A model generated the notes under the pieces. The model saw only the letters and a list, made by a program, of their open reading frames with translations. It was not told where the DNA came from and searched no databases. The position numbers and the translations under genes were made by a program. This document shows positions 28,035-37,642 of a stretch of DNA of 64,000 nt, in pieces. This DNA comes from CAWGMT01 sp963823675 (lineage in GTDB: Bacteria > Planctomycetota > Planctomycetia > Isosphaerales > Isosphaeraceae): the NCBI GenBank assembly GCA_963823675.1, contig CAWGMT010000006.1, forward strand, positions 1-64,000, read 5' to 3'. How positions within the stretch are numbered: the first letter of the stretch is position 1; each line of letters begins with the position of its first letter.

Positions 28035-31000
28035 TTGATGTCGTCCCGAGAGGGCGTGATGGTCCCTGCCGATCGGAATCTGTTGTTCGGGATCCTGGCG
28101 GTGCAGATGCACTTCGTCTCCCGCGACGCATTGATCGCGGGGATGAACGCCTGGGTGCTGGAGCAACACCGGGCGCTCGGAGCAATTCTGGTAGAGCAGG
28201 GGGCGCTCTCGCCGGCGCGGCACGATCTCCTGCAACAACTCGTCAACGAGCATGTCGCGGCGCACGGGGGCGACGCGGAGCAAAGCCTGGCCGCCGCCGA
28301 CTTGGACGGCGCGATCCGCGGCGAGTGGAGCAGGCGGGTCGAGGCCGACGGCGGGGCGGCGACAAGCGGCGCTCGTTCGGTTGAGGCCAGCGCCGGCCGC
28401 GATCCCGAGGAGACGACGCAGTTCGCCGGCAGCGCCTCGGCCGAGAACGGCTCGCGGTTCACGGTCCTGCGACCTTATGCCAAGGGGGGCCTGGGCGTGG
28501 TTTCTGTGGCTCTGGATCGCGAGCTCAACCGCGAGGTTGCGCTCAAGGAGATCCGGCCCGAGCAGGCCGACAACCGCGAGAACCGGGCTCGGTTCATCGT
28601 CGAAGCCGAGATCACGGGGCGGCTGGAGCACCCCGGCGTGGTCCCGGTCTACGGCCTGGGCCGGGATGCGGAGGGCCGGCCGTTCTACGCCATGCGGCTG
28701 GTCAAGGGCCAGAGCCTCAAGGAGGAGATCGCGAGCTTTCATCAGATCGGCAAGGGACCCGGCCACGATCGGAGCCAGTGGCGACTAGCCTTGCGGCGGC
28801 TCTTGACGCGGTTCGTGGCCGTCTGCGACGTCGTGGCCTATGCGCACAACCGCGGAGTGATTCACCGCGATCTCAAGCCGTCCAACATCCTGCTGGGTCC
28901 TTACGGCGAGACTCTGGTCGTCGACTGGGGGCTGGCCAAGGTCGTCGGCCGCCCCGAAACGGCCGGCGGCGGCATCGTCGAGGAGACCCTGCGCCCGCAT
29001 TTCGGTCGGGCTCGAGCGACACCTTGCCCGGCATGGCAATCGGGACGCCCGCGTACATGAGCCCCGAGCAGGCTCGGGGACGGCTTGACGAGGTCGGCGC
29101 GCCAAGCGACGTCTACAGCCTGGGCGCAACGCTCTATTGCCTGCTGACGGGCCAACCCCCGGTCCCGGACGAGGACGTCGCAATCGTGCTGCAAAAGGTT
29201 CAGACCGGAGCGGTTCCGTCGCTGCGCCAGGTCAACCGTGAGGTCCCGGCGGGACTCGAGGCGATCTGCCTGAAGGCATTGGCTCTCGATCCGGAGAACC
29301 GCTATGCACGGGCACGCGCGCTGGCGGATGACATCGAGCACTGGCTGGCCGATGAGCCGGTGGCGGTCTACCGTGAGCCCGTGTCGATCCGCCTGACCCG
29401 CTGGGGGCGGCGGCACCGGACCCTGGCGACGGGAATCGGCGTGCTCTTGATCACGGCCGTGATCGGCCTGGGCGCGGGCACGATCATGCTGGGCCGCGCC
29501 AACGACCGGACGCGGAAGCAAAGCAACTTCGCCGCCCTGGAGTGGCGCCGCGCCGAGCTCAAGACTCGCGAGGCTGGCGAGAAGGCCGCGGCCCTGGAAT
29601 GGCAGCTCTACATCAATCGCGTGAACCTCGCCCAGCGCGAGGCCCTCACCGATATCGCCGGGGCCGAGCGGCTCTTGGACCAGTGCCCTTCACCCCTGCG
29701 CGGCTGGGAATGGAACTACGTCAAGCGATTCTGCCATTTCGAGCGCCGAACCCTCCCGGGCCACACCCTGCCAGTCCACGCCGTGGCATTCAGCCTTGAC
29801 GGCCGGCTGCTGGTCTCCGGCGGCGGTAAGCCGTATTACGACCCCCGGATCACCGATCTTGCGGAACTGATCTTGTGGGATGCCAGGCTCGGCGGGCCGA
29901 TCCACCGCATTGCCGGTTTGAACGGCGCTGTCAACGACGTGGCCTTCAGTCCGGACGGCAAGCTGATCGCGGTCGTCAGCGGGTACGAACGCACGACCGA
30001 CATCTTCGACGGCCATCTGTCGGTCTGGGCTGTCGAGTCCGGCGGCCTGGTCTTTGACCGGCTCGTGGCCGGCACCGGCCTCTTGAGCGTGGCCTTCAGC
30101 CCCGACGGCCGCCTGATCGGAACGGGACACGGGAAATACAGCTCGAACGAACCGGGCCAGGCCAAGCTCTGGGACGTGAAGACCGGCAAGGAAATCCACA
30201 CGATCGCGCCGACCACAGGCGGTGTCAACAGCGTGGCCTTCAGCCCCGACGGCCGGCGATTTGCCCTTGCCTGCTCGGGGGTCGTGGAGCTCTGGCAGGT
30301 GAATCCACCCGCCAAGCTGCACGAGCTGCGCGGCCACACCAGTTGGGTCTTTAGCGTGGCGTTTAGCCCTGACGGCTCGCGCCTGGCCACGGGGGGTTGG
30401 GACAAGACGATCAAGCTCTGGGACGCGGCGACCGGCACCCTGCTCTCAACCGGCGCCGCACACGGCAGCATCAACACCGTGGCGTTTGGCCCGGGCGGCA
30501 AGCGGCTCGCCTCGGCGAGCTCCGACCATCTCTTGTCGATCTGGGATGCGGCGACCGCCCGCCTGCTTTACACCTTGCGGGGACATTCCGCGGGAATCAG
30601 CGACCTGGCCTACAGCCCCGACGGCACCGCGATCGCCACCGGGGGCTCGGACAAGCTGCTCAAGCTCTGGGACGCGACGGTCGAATTTCCGATCGTTTTC
30701 CGCGACCACAAGGGTTGGGTAAACAGCATCGCCTTCAGCCCGGACGGACAAAAGGTCGTTTCGGCCTCCGGCGATCACAAAGTGATGATCTGGGACCCGG
30801 CGACGGGCCGCCGGCTCCAGACTTTTGACAAACACGTCGAGTGGGCCCAGGCTGCAAGGTTCACCCCCGATGGACGGTTCATCGCCTCGGCCGCATTTGC
30901 CCCGCCGATCATGCTCTGGCACGTGGATACGCTTGAGGTAGTGAAGGCTTGGGGCTGGTTACACTTCCCCGACTGCCTGGCATTGAGCCCCGACGGGCGT

Positions 31001-31651
31001 TCGCTCGCTGTGGGCGGCGCAATGGCGCCCACTGCAACGGGCCAAGCCGGGATCGTCCAGGTCTGGGAGCTTCAAAGCGGCCGGGAGCTCGTGACTTACC
31101 GAGGTCACGCCGGTGGCGTGTGCGGGCTCGCTTTCAGCCCCGATGGCAAGACCGTCGCCTCCGTCGGGGGCGACCGTCTGCGGGCCACGGGTGAGGTCAA
31201 GCTCTGGGAAGCCGCGACCGGCCGGGAGATCCAATCGCTGTCGGGCCACAGCGACGTCGTTCGAGACGTCGCCTTCAGCCCCGACGGAAGCTCGCTGGCT
31301 ACCTGCGGGCTGGACACGACCGTGAAGCTCTGGAACGCGACGACCGGCCGGCTGCGCCGGAACTTGAGCGGTCACACCGGGTCGGTCGAATGCCTGGCAT
31401 TTTCCCCCGATGGCACCCGCCTGGCCAGCGGCGGCTTTGACTCCAGCATCAAGCTGTGGGACGTGGCGACCGGCGACGAGGTCTTGACCCTCCGCGGCGA
31501 CTCCGCCGGGGTCGTGAGCCTGGCATTTGGCCCGGATGGCCGGCTGCTGATTTCGGGGGACGCCGAGTGGACGGCCCGGGTCTGGGATGCCACGCCGCTG
31601 GACCACACGATCGAAGACGGCTCCGTTGCCGACCTCCCCGCGCCGGATTGA
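28035..31651 (+). CDS. transmembrane Ser/Thr protein kinase with about 14 WD40 repeats, frameshifted
   Basis: About 1200 residues. N-terminal 140 residues: planctomycete kinase pre-domain. Kinase: Gly loop AKGGLGVV (150-157), Lys171 in VALKEI, HRDLKPSN (277-284), DWG (297-299, in place of DFG), then GTPAYMSPEQARG. A membrane helix LATGIGVLLITAVIGLGAG follows at about nt 29427-29485. From nt 29760 to the end about 14 WD40 repeats (repeated pattern GH...V...AFSPDG...KLWD) form one or two beta-propellers. The frame changes near 29002-29012, between DWGLAK and the activation segment; a one-base correction restores SGSSDTLPGMAIGTPAYMSPEQ. Likely a cell-envelope signalling receptor; ligand unknown. 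Confidence 0.85.
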
Positions 31652-32118
31652 ATACGAGTGACCCCTAAACCTCCCCTTTGCAAGGTATTGCCAGACACCC
31701 AACTTTTTACCATCTAAGCGTGTGGGCGATCACGGGCGCTCGCTGCGAGCAGACATCCATCCGGATCCGCGAAAGTGGGTGTCTTCGATTCCCCGCGCCG
31801 CGTGATCGGGATTCGCAAGTCATTGTGGTCGGATTCTCACCGCCAAGAGCGCGAAGGACGCAAAGAGAAGAAAGGCGACGGGTTGGTGGAAATCTCCCCG
31901 CACACTGAGCCGTGTCGATCTCGAAGCGGGATGTTGACGCAGGTACATCCTTGGTGGCCATCGCAACACCAAAAGGTGCAAATTGGGTCGGGCCCGAACC
32001 ACACCGCAGGACCGGACGTAATAACGAATAGAGGATTCTGCGTCGTGGAGGGAGAAAACCGCTTTCGCGGTCGATCGTGAGCGCCCTGCCGACCTCAAGC
32101 CAGAAAGTGAGTCCACCC
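31652..32118. other. 467-nt gap without a supported gene
   Basis: No credible coding frame or RNA gene seen. It contains a CACCGCCAAGAGCGCGAAG tract of the kind found repeatedly in planctomycete intergenic DNA. It must hold the promoter of the STAS-like gene, but no clear box can be picked. Confidence 0.4.
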
Positions 32119-32514
32119 ATGATTGAGATCCTGGACCAAACTGCGGGAAAAGTCTTTGGAATGAAAACCAGCGGCAAGCTGTCGCACCATGACTATGAGC
32201 AGTTCGTGCCGATGGTGGAGAAGTTGATCGAAGAGCACGGCACCGTCCGTTGCCTGGTCGAGATGACCGACTTCCGGGGCGTCGAGTTGCGCGCGCTCTG
32301 GGACGAAATCAAGTTTGACGTCCGCCACTCGCGGCAGATCGAGCGGTGCGCGGTCGTCGGCGACCGGGCCTGGGAAGCCTGGATGACCAAGCTATCGCGG
32401 CCGGTCTTCTACAAGGCGGAAATTCGGTATTTCGACGCCGCCGACCGTGACAAGGCGTGGGATTGGATCAAGGATGGGCTGGAAATCCGCGATGACGGGC
32501 AGGCCGGCGGCTAA
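32119..32514 (+). CDS. STAS/SpoIIAA-like protein
   Basis: 131 residues: MIEILDQTAGKVFGMKTSGKLSHHDYEQFVPMVEKLIEEHG, then LVEMTDFRGVELRALWDEIKFDVRHSRQIERCAVVGDRAWEAWMTKL. This is the SpoIIAA-like (SEC14/STAS) fold typical of bacterial small proteins that bind lipids or act in stress or regulatory exchange. The ATG at 32119 starts the conserved domain directly; an in-frame ATG at 32077 is less likely. Monocistronic. Function unknown beyond the fold. Confidence 0.8.
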   Translation: MIEILDQTAGKVFGMKTSGKLSHHDYEQFVPMVEKLIEEHGTVRCLVEMTDFRGVELRALWDEIKFDVRHSRQIERCAVVGDRAWEAWMTKLSRPVFYKAEIRYFDAADRDKAWDWIKDGLEIRDDGQAGG

Positions 32515-32697
32515 TCGTCAAGCCGCAATCGGACCAGGGCCGCCGGGCGGCCCGCTAGCCTCCTTGACTTCGCCGCGGGCGTCACCGAGAATTAGACACT
32601 TCTCGCTGAACACCACCGGTGACGACGGCCCGAGCGCGTGATCGACTTATGTCATCGCGTGGCCCAGCCCCGCAGCCTCCGGCCGACCGCGGACCGG

Positions 32698-35160
32698 TCA
32701 CCCCCCGACAACGCGCCGCACCGCCGCGACGATCCTGGGCACATCGGGCCGGTAGGCGTTTTCCAGGATCGGGCTGAAAGGCACAGGCACATCCGGCGAC
32801 GCGACGCGGACGACCGGCTCCAGGAGCCATTCTCCCAGCCGCTCCATGATTCCCGCCGCGATCTCGGCGCTGACGCCTCCGGTCCTGGGGCCTTCTTCCA
32901 CGATCACAACCCGCCCGGTCTTCTGGATCGATGCGGCGATCGTCTCATAGTCGATCGGAGCGAGGCTCCGCACGTCGATCACCTCGGCATCGATCCCAAG
33001 GGCCGCCAGCTCCTCCGCCGCCTGCATCGCAAAATGGGCCATCAGCAGCCAGGCGAGGATCGTCACCTGGCTGCCCTGGCGCCGGATCGCCGCGCGGTCC
33101 AGAGGCACGGTGTAATCGCCTGCGGGAACATCGCTGGTCGCGTCGACGGCTCCCGGCTCGGTGCGCGCGCCTTTCGAACCGTAGAGCAGCTTGTGTTCGA
33201 AGATCAGCACGGGATTATCATCGCGCACCGCCGCCTTGAGGATCCCCTTGGCGTCGTAGGCGTTGGAAACCGCCACGACCTTGATGCCGGGAACCCCGGT
33301 GAAATAGCGCTCCATGCTCTGCGCGTGCTGCGAGCCGCGGCCCGTCGCGCCGATCGGAGCGCGCATCACGAGCGGCACACGGATCGAGCCGCCCGCCATG
33401 TACCGCAGCTTGGCCGCGTTATTGACGATCTGGTCCATCGCCAGGAAGAGGAAATCGCCGTACTGGACGTCGACGATCGGCCGCATGCCCATGATCGCCG
33501 CCCCGACGGCCGCGCCGAAAAAGCCCAGCTCGGCAATCGGCGTATTCAACATCCGATCGGGGAACTCTTGTTCCAAACCGAGGGTGACGGTGAACGCGCC
33601 CCCCCAGCCGCCAGGCACGGCGATGTCTTCCCCCAGGCAGAAGACCAACGGATCGCGCCGCATCTCCTCGGCGATCGCCTCGCGGAGCGCCTCGGCGACA
33701 CTGAGCCGCCTGGCGGCGCCGGACGCGGAAACAGCCGCTGGCTTCGACTCTGTTTTTGGCGCCGGGGCGAGTACGTCGGTCGTCAAGTCTTCCACCGACG
33801 GCAGAGGCTGGCGCCGCGCCGTTGCGACCGCGTCCTGGAATTCAGCCTGGGTCCTTTGCCGAATCGCCTCGATCGCGTCAGCAGTGATGAGCCCACGTTC
33901 CAGCAGCAGTCGGCCCAGAATCTCGATCGGGTCGCGCCGGAACCACTCGTCCCGCTCGTCTTGCGGTTGATAGTGGCACGCATCACGGCGGGAATGGCCG
34001 GTGCGGCGATAGGTCAAGAGCTCGAGCAGCACCGGCCCCCGGCCGTTGCGGCACTCGGCCACGGCCGATTGTGCCGCCTCGTAGACCGCGAGGACGTCGT
34101 TGCCGTCGACGCGGCGGCCCGGGATGCCGTAGGCGGCGGCCCGATCGGCGATGCGGTCGTTGCGCATCACCTGATCGACCCGGGTGGACGCTCCGTAGAG
34201 GTTGTTCTCACAAATGAAGACCACGGGCAGGCCCCAGATGGCGGCCAGGTTGATCCCTTCGTGAAATGCCCCTTCGGCCACGGCGCCGTCGCCGAAAAAG
34301 CAGGCGACCACCTGCCGGCTCTGGCCCAATTTGAGCGCCAGCGCCATGCCGGCGGCCAGCGGGATCCCGCCGGCGACGATCGCGATGCCGGGCACCATCC
34401 CTTTTTCCATGTTCCCGACGTGCATCGAGCCCCCCTTGCCATGGCAACAGCCGCTCGATGCGCCGAAAAGCTCGCAAAGCAGCTCGAGCGGAGTGAGCCC
34501 CTTGGCCAGGGCGTGTCCGTGCCCGCGAAAGGTCGACGTGATGAAATCTCCGGCCTCCAGGGCCGCGCAGACGCCGACGGCCGTCGCCTCCTGGCCCTGA
34601 CACTGATGGATCGTTCCGGGCATCGCCCCTTCGAGAAACAGAAACTTGACCCCCTCCTCGAACTCGCGGATCAAGATCATGCGCTCGGAGAGCTCGAGCA
34701 AGAACTCGCGGGAATAATCCGCAGCGCGCGGCGCCAGGGCGCGTGCTGCCGCTGCCTGGCGGTTCCGGGCGAAGAACGAAGTTCGAGACGTTTCGACCGC
34801 CGTAGTCGAGTGCTGGACGCCTGCCTGAGGAGCCGAGCTCAAGAGCAGATGCTCGCGATCGCCGGCGGCTGTCCGCACTGGAGGCAAATCGGATTTCAGC
34901 GCCCCGGCAGGCTGGTCTTGTTCTTCGACATCGAAGGTCGCGATGACCTGTCCGGCGGCCGCCTCGGCGCCGGCCGGGACGACGATGGTGCGCAGCGTCC
35001 CGGAGACGAACGATTCCACGGTCGAGATTGCCTTGTCGGTTTCAACCTCGAGCAGGGGCTCTCCGCGCCCCACGTTCTGGTCCACTTTCGCCAGCCACTG
35101 CACGACCTTGACGGACGAGTCGACCGTGCCCAGGTCGGGCATGCGCATCGTGAAGCTCAT
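32698..35160 (-). CDS. lipoyl domain-E1alpha-E1beta fusion of a 2-oxoacid dehydrogenase
   Basis: 820 residues joining three parts normally on separate proteins. Residues 1-80: lipoyl domain with Lys43 in ETDKA. Residues about 145-460: E1alpha with the thiamine diphosphate motif from GDG (290-292) to ENN (318-320), and RTGHS at 386-390. Residues about 484-820: E1beta (RRLSVAEALREAIAEEM, FCLGEDI, PIAELGFFGAAVGAA, VIDVRSLAPIDYETI). It would bind thiamine diphosphate and decarboxylate a 2-oxoacid, passing the acyl unit to its own lipoyl arm. Substrate is not clear (pyruvate, branched-chain or acetoin-type). Its ATG overlaps the stop of the upstream class II aldolase (ATGA), linking it to sugar or ketose breakdown. 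No E2 or E3 gene adjoins. No frameshift. Confidence 0.85.
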   Translation of the reverse strand: MSFTMRMPDLGTVDSSVKVVQWLAKVDQNVGRGEPLLEVETDKAISTVESFVSGTLRTIVVPAGAEAAAGQVIATFDVEEQDQPAGALKSDLPPVRTAAGDREHLLLSSAPQAGVQHSTTAVETSRTSFFARNRQAAAARALAPRAADYSREFLLELSERMILIREFEEGVKFLFLEGAMPGTIHQCQGQEATAVGVCAALEAGDFITSTFRGHGHALAKGLTPLELLCELFGASSGCCHGKGGSMHVGNMEKGMVPGIAIVAGGIPLAAGMALALKLGQSRQVVACFFGDGAVAEGAFHEGINLAAIWGLPVVFICENNLYGASTRVDQVMRNDRIADRAAAYGIPGRRVDGNDVLAVYEAAQSAVAECRNGRGPVLLELLTYRRTGHSRRDACHYQPQDERDEWFRRDPIEILGRLLLERGLITADAIEAIRQRTQAEFQDAVATARRQPLPSVEDLTTDVLAPAPKTESKPAAVSASGAARRLSVAEALREAIAEEMRRDPLVFCLGEDIAVPGGWGGAFTVTLGLEQEFPDRMLNTPIAELGFFGAAVGAAIMGMRPIVDVQYGDFLFLAMDQIVNNAAKLRYMAGGSIRVPLVMRAPIGATGRGSQHAQSMERYFTGVPGIKVVAVSNAYDAKGILKAAVRDDNPVLIFEHKLLYGSKGARTEPGAVDATSDVPAGDYTVPLDRAAIRRQGSQVTILAWLLMAHFAMQAAEELAALGIDAEVIDVRSLAPIDYETIAASIQKTGRVVIVEEGPRTGGVSAEIAAGIMERLGEWLLEPVVRVASPDVPVPFSPILENAYRPDVPRIVAAVRRVVGG

Positions 35161-36073
35161 GAGGAAATCCCCTTGTCGCCGGCCCGGCCGCGGCAGCCGA
35201 GCTGGTCAATTCGCTCGAGAACCGCGCCCTTGACCGCCAGCCGGCCGGCCACCAGGACATCCTCGGGCCCGCCGATCCCCAGCAGCCGGTGCGGGTCGGC
35301 TGCGTCTCGACCGAGCACAGCGCGTACGGCCGCGAGATACCGTTTCTTAAGATAAGTGCCGAAGTTGACCTTGGCCACTCCCAGCGTGATCGCCTCGCGG
35401 AGCGAATCCGCGGCGATGCCCGTGCCGCCGTGAAGCACGAGCGGCACCGACACGCGCCGGCGGATCCGCTCGAGCCGGTCCAGATCGAGCGGCCCTTCGC
35501 CCTGAAGCTGGATGTGAACGTTCCCCACGCTGACGGCCAGAAGATCGACGCCGGTCTTCTCGACGAAGGCCGCCGCCGTATCAGGATCGGTCACATGACC
35601 ACTGCGTGAATGAGCATTCTGAGCGAGGCTAGCCGCTCCCATCGGAAGCTCGCCGACCTCGCCCTCGATGGCGACCCCGTGCGCGTGCGCCAGGCGTGCG
35701 AGGAGAGCGACGCGCTCTTCCAGCTCCGCCAGGGCGCTTCGGGGTCGGCCAGCATGACGAGGTTGAAACCGGCAAGGATAGCCTGCCGCACCCAATCGTC
35801 GCGCGGGCACTCGTTGAAGATCAGGCCGCACGGCACGGTGCTCGACTGGGCGGCTGCGAGCCCGAGAGCCGCGTACCAGGCTAACCGCTCATCGGCTTGA
35901 CGAGGGCGAGACAAAAAATCACCGTTGAACCCCAGGATCACCGGTGCACTTGCCTCTTCGGCCGCGTCGACAACCCCCTGGAGCGATGCCAGGTTCCAGC
36001 TCTCGAAATAGCCGACGGCGTAACCCTCTCGGGCAGCGTGCCGAATCAATCGGTCGATCGGTTCCAAGGGCAT
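35157..36073 (-). CDS. class II fructose-bisphosphate/ketose aldolase-like protein, frameshifted
   Basis: About 305 residues over two frames. N-terminal part: AVGYFESWNLASLQGVVDAAEEASAPVILGF, the class II aldolase first strand. C-terminal part: LLARLAHAHGVAIEGEVGELP, LLAVSVGNVHIQLQGEGPLDL (Zn-binding His), VPLVLHGGTGIA (phosphate/Zn site) and GVAKVNFGTYLKKRY. The frames join near 35735-35755, within ADPEA and ALAELEERV. It is the first gene of a two-gene operon with the lipoyl-E1 fusion. Substitutions such as GNVHIQ and NFGTYLK (in place of GTAHG and NVSTD-type motifs) suggest a substrate other than fructose bisphosphate. A role in sugar-acid or inositol breakdown is inference. Confidence 0.75.
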
Positions 36074-36098
36074 TAACCGCCTCCACGATGATTGTAAC

Positions 36099-36427
36099 CA
36101 TCACGCTCCGCGTGATGGTCTGAAGAAGTCATCACGCCCCGCGTGATGGTCGGAAGTAGTCATCACGCTCCGCGTGATGGTCTGAAGAAGTCATCACGCT
36201 CCGCGTGATGGTCTGAAGTAGTCATCACGCTCCGCGTGATGGTTTGAAGTAGTCCTCACGCTCCGCGTGATGGTCTGAAGTAGTCATCACGCTCCGCGTG
36301 ATGGTTTGAAGTAGTCCTCACGCTCCGCGTGATGGTCTGAAGTAGTCATCACGCTCCGCGTGATGGTTTGAAGTAGTCATCACGCTCCGCGTGATGGTTT
36401 GAAGTAGTCATCACGCTCCGCGTGATG
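36099..36427. repeat. REP family 1 tandem array, 11 hairpins at 31-bp period
   Basis: Eleven copies of CATCACGCTCCGCGTGATG (8-bp arms, TCC loop), starting at 36099, 36130, 36161, 36192, 36223, 36254, 36285, 36316, 36347, 36378 and 36409. Most are preceded by GTAGT; some have GAAGT or GTAAC, and two have CCTCACG in the left arm. The 12-nt linkers are almost constant. It lies just past the 3' end of the RAYT gene. It is not a CRISPR array because the linkers do not vary. Confidence 0.9.
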
Positions 36428-36466
36428 GTTCTTGCCGAGTCTTGACCCATTGCTCTGTGGGCAAAT

Positions 36467-36490
36467 CATCACGCGGAGCGTGATGACTAC
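36467..36490 (-). repeat. inverted REP family 1 copy providing the RAYT stop codon
   Basis: On the minus strand: GTAGT followed by the 19-nt hairpin. The TAG in GTAG (plus 36487-36489) is the stop codon of the RAYT gene, so gene and REP abut without a gap. It faces the 11-copy array, giving the BIME arrangement. Confidence 0.85.
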
Positions 36491-37164
36491 AACGGTTTCT
36501 TCGAGTAATGGATGTATTCTCCATCGGGTAATCTCGCGCGCCGTGGATTGTCGGCGATGTAACGTCGCAGGTACTCAAATTCCTCAGTCGATCGCACCAG
36601 ATGATCAAACCCGTCTTGCTGCCAGAAACGGTCCTTGCGTTCAAGCGCGCGATTGATCCGCGTCGCCGTGAAATGCTTCCAAGACTCGCATTGCACCAGC
36701 ATCGCATCTTCACTCGGGAAAGCAACCAGCAGATGAACGTGGTTCGGCATGACGACGTAGTCCGCCAACTCATAGCGATCGCCGTCGAAGTGGTGAAGGC
36801 TGTTGGCCACGATCCTCGCTAATTCGAGACAGCGTAATGCACACGCGCCACGGCACGCGTCGAGCTCATCATCCCACCTGTCGGAAAATGTGCGGTAAAA
36901 CTCAGCTCGGATAGGGGGAGGAAGGCTCTGGATGCGCTTTTTCCAATCTGTTGCTGCGTCATCGACGCCGACTTTCTGCAAGAACCTGCGGCGGTCAGCC
37001 AGCCAGGATTCGAGCACGGGCTTGGGGATCGAGTCCCAGGTTCGCCAGGTGATGAAGCAAACTACCCCCGCTTGGGACCAGTGCGGCAGTCGCCGTTCGG
37101 CGATCTGAACGTCCTGTCTCGGATCTAAGAACTGGATCGGAAACCGAGAGGGTTCTGACGGCAT
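36487..37164 (-). CDS. REP-associated tyrosine transposase (RAYT, Y1/HUH family)
   Basis: 225 residues. Y1-transposase (TnpA_REP) signature: FITWRTWDSIP near residue 37; ADYVVMPNHVHLLVAF at about 135-149, where His142-Val-His144 is the HUH metal site; and FWQQDGFDHLVRSTEEFEYLRRYIADNPRRARL at 180-212, in which Tyr202 (YIADNP) is the likely nucleophile. RAYTs are single-copy host proteins that nick single-stranded DNA at GTAG-headed REP hairpins. Matching hairpins surround this gene on both sides, three upstream (37221-37308) and twelve downstream. No inverted ends, target duplication or second transposase gene is seen, so it is a domesticated-type RAYT rather than an insertion sequence. Frame intact. 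Confidence 0.9.
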   Translation of the reverse strand: MPSEPSRFPIQFLDPRQDVQIAERRLPHWSQAGVVCFITWRTWDSIPKPVLESWLADRRRFLQKVGVDDAATDWKKRIQSLPPPIRAEFYRTFSDRWDDELDACRGACALRCLELARIVANSLHHFDGDRYELADYVVMPNHVHLLVAFPSEDAMLVQCESWKHFTATRINRALERKDRFWQQDGFDHLVRSTEEFEYLRRYIADNPRRARLPDGEYIHYSKKPL

Positions 37165-37220
37165 GGTTGTTTTGTGGGAATCGCGATGTTTGAGTTCGGG
37201 GTTGTTGTGACGGCGGGGAC

Positions 37221-37308
37221 CATCACGCGGAGCGTGATGACTACATCAAACCATCACGCGGAGCGTGATGACTACAATGGGGACCATCACGCGGAGCGTG
37301 ATGACTAC
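37221..37308 (-). repeat. three REP family 1 copies upstream of the RAYT start
   Basis: Reverse-orientation copies at 37221-37244, 37252-37275 and 37285-37308, each the 19-nt hairpin followed on the plus strand by ACTAC (GTAGT on the minus strand). Periods are 31 and 33 nt. They lie within 150 nt of the RAYT start and could influence its expression. Confidence 0.85.
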
Positions 37309-37373
37309 TTGCGATTATCGAGTCGATTCGTTGACACTTCCATGGTGCTGCGCGTGACGAACCAGGCCGTGGT

Positions 37374-37608
37374 TATCACGCTTGGCGTGATGCTCTTGCA
37401 TGCAAACCTAACCGAATCACCACGGCGTTGGACCCCCCGCGGAGAATCACGCGCTGATTGTAAAAAGGAATTTATCCAAGTTCCTGCACAGCTTTTCTGA
37501 CAAATCAGACGAAAAGATGGAGGGGCGAAGCGCGCTCGCCGCGCTTTTCGGCCGCGCAACCGCTCGGGCCAGGATGGCCTTGTAGTAGTCATCACGCTCA
37601 GTGTGATG
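37374..37608 (+). repeat. two scattered REP family 1 copies before the TolC-like gene
   Basis: A degenerate copy (TATCACGCTTGGCGTGATG) at 37374-37392, and a near-standard copy with GTAGT head and CATCACGCTCAGTGTGATG at 37585-37608. The rest of the 37165-37642 gap shows no gene. Confidence 0.6.
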
Positions 37609-37642
37609 GACTTCTTCGGCGCGTGCCAGGAGGGCCTGAAGA

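Noticed and set aside
32638..35355. 905-codon plus-strand frame
   Set aside because: It lies antisense to the lipoyl-E1 fusion, has no domain and has Arg/Asp/His-rich shadow composition.
36099..36427. CRISPR array
   Set aside because: The 31-bp period is regular and the repeat is palindromic, but the 12-nt linkers are nearly identical and there are no cas genes. It is a REP tandem array.
36467..37308. Complete insertion sequence around the RAYT
   Set aside because: No terminal inverted repeats, no target duplication and no IS200/605 tnpB. The hairpins are REPs.
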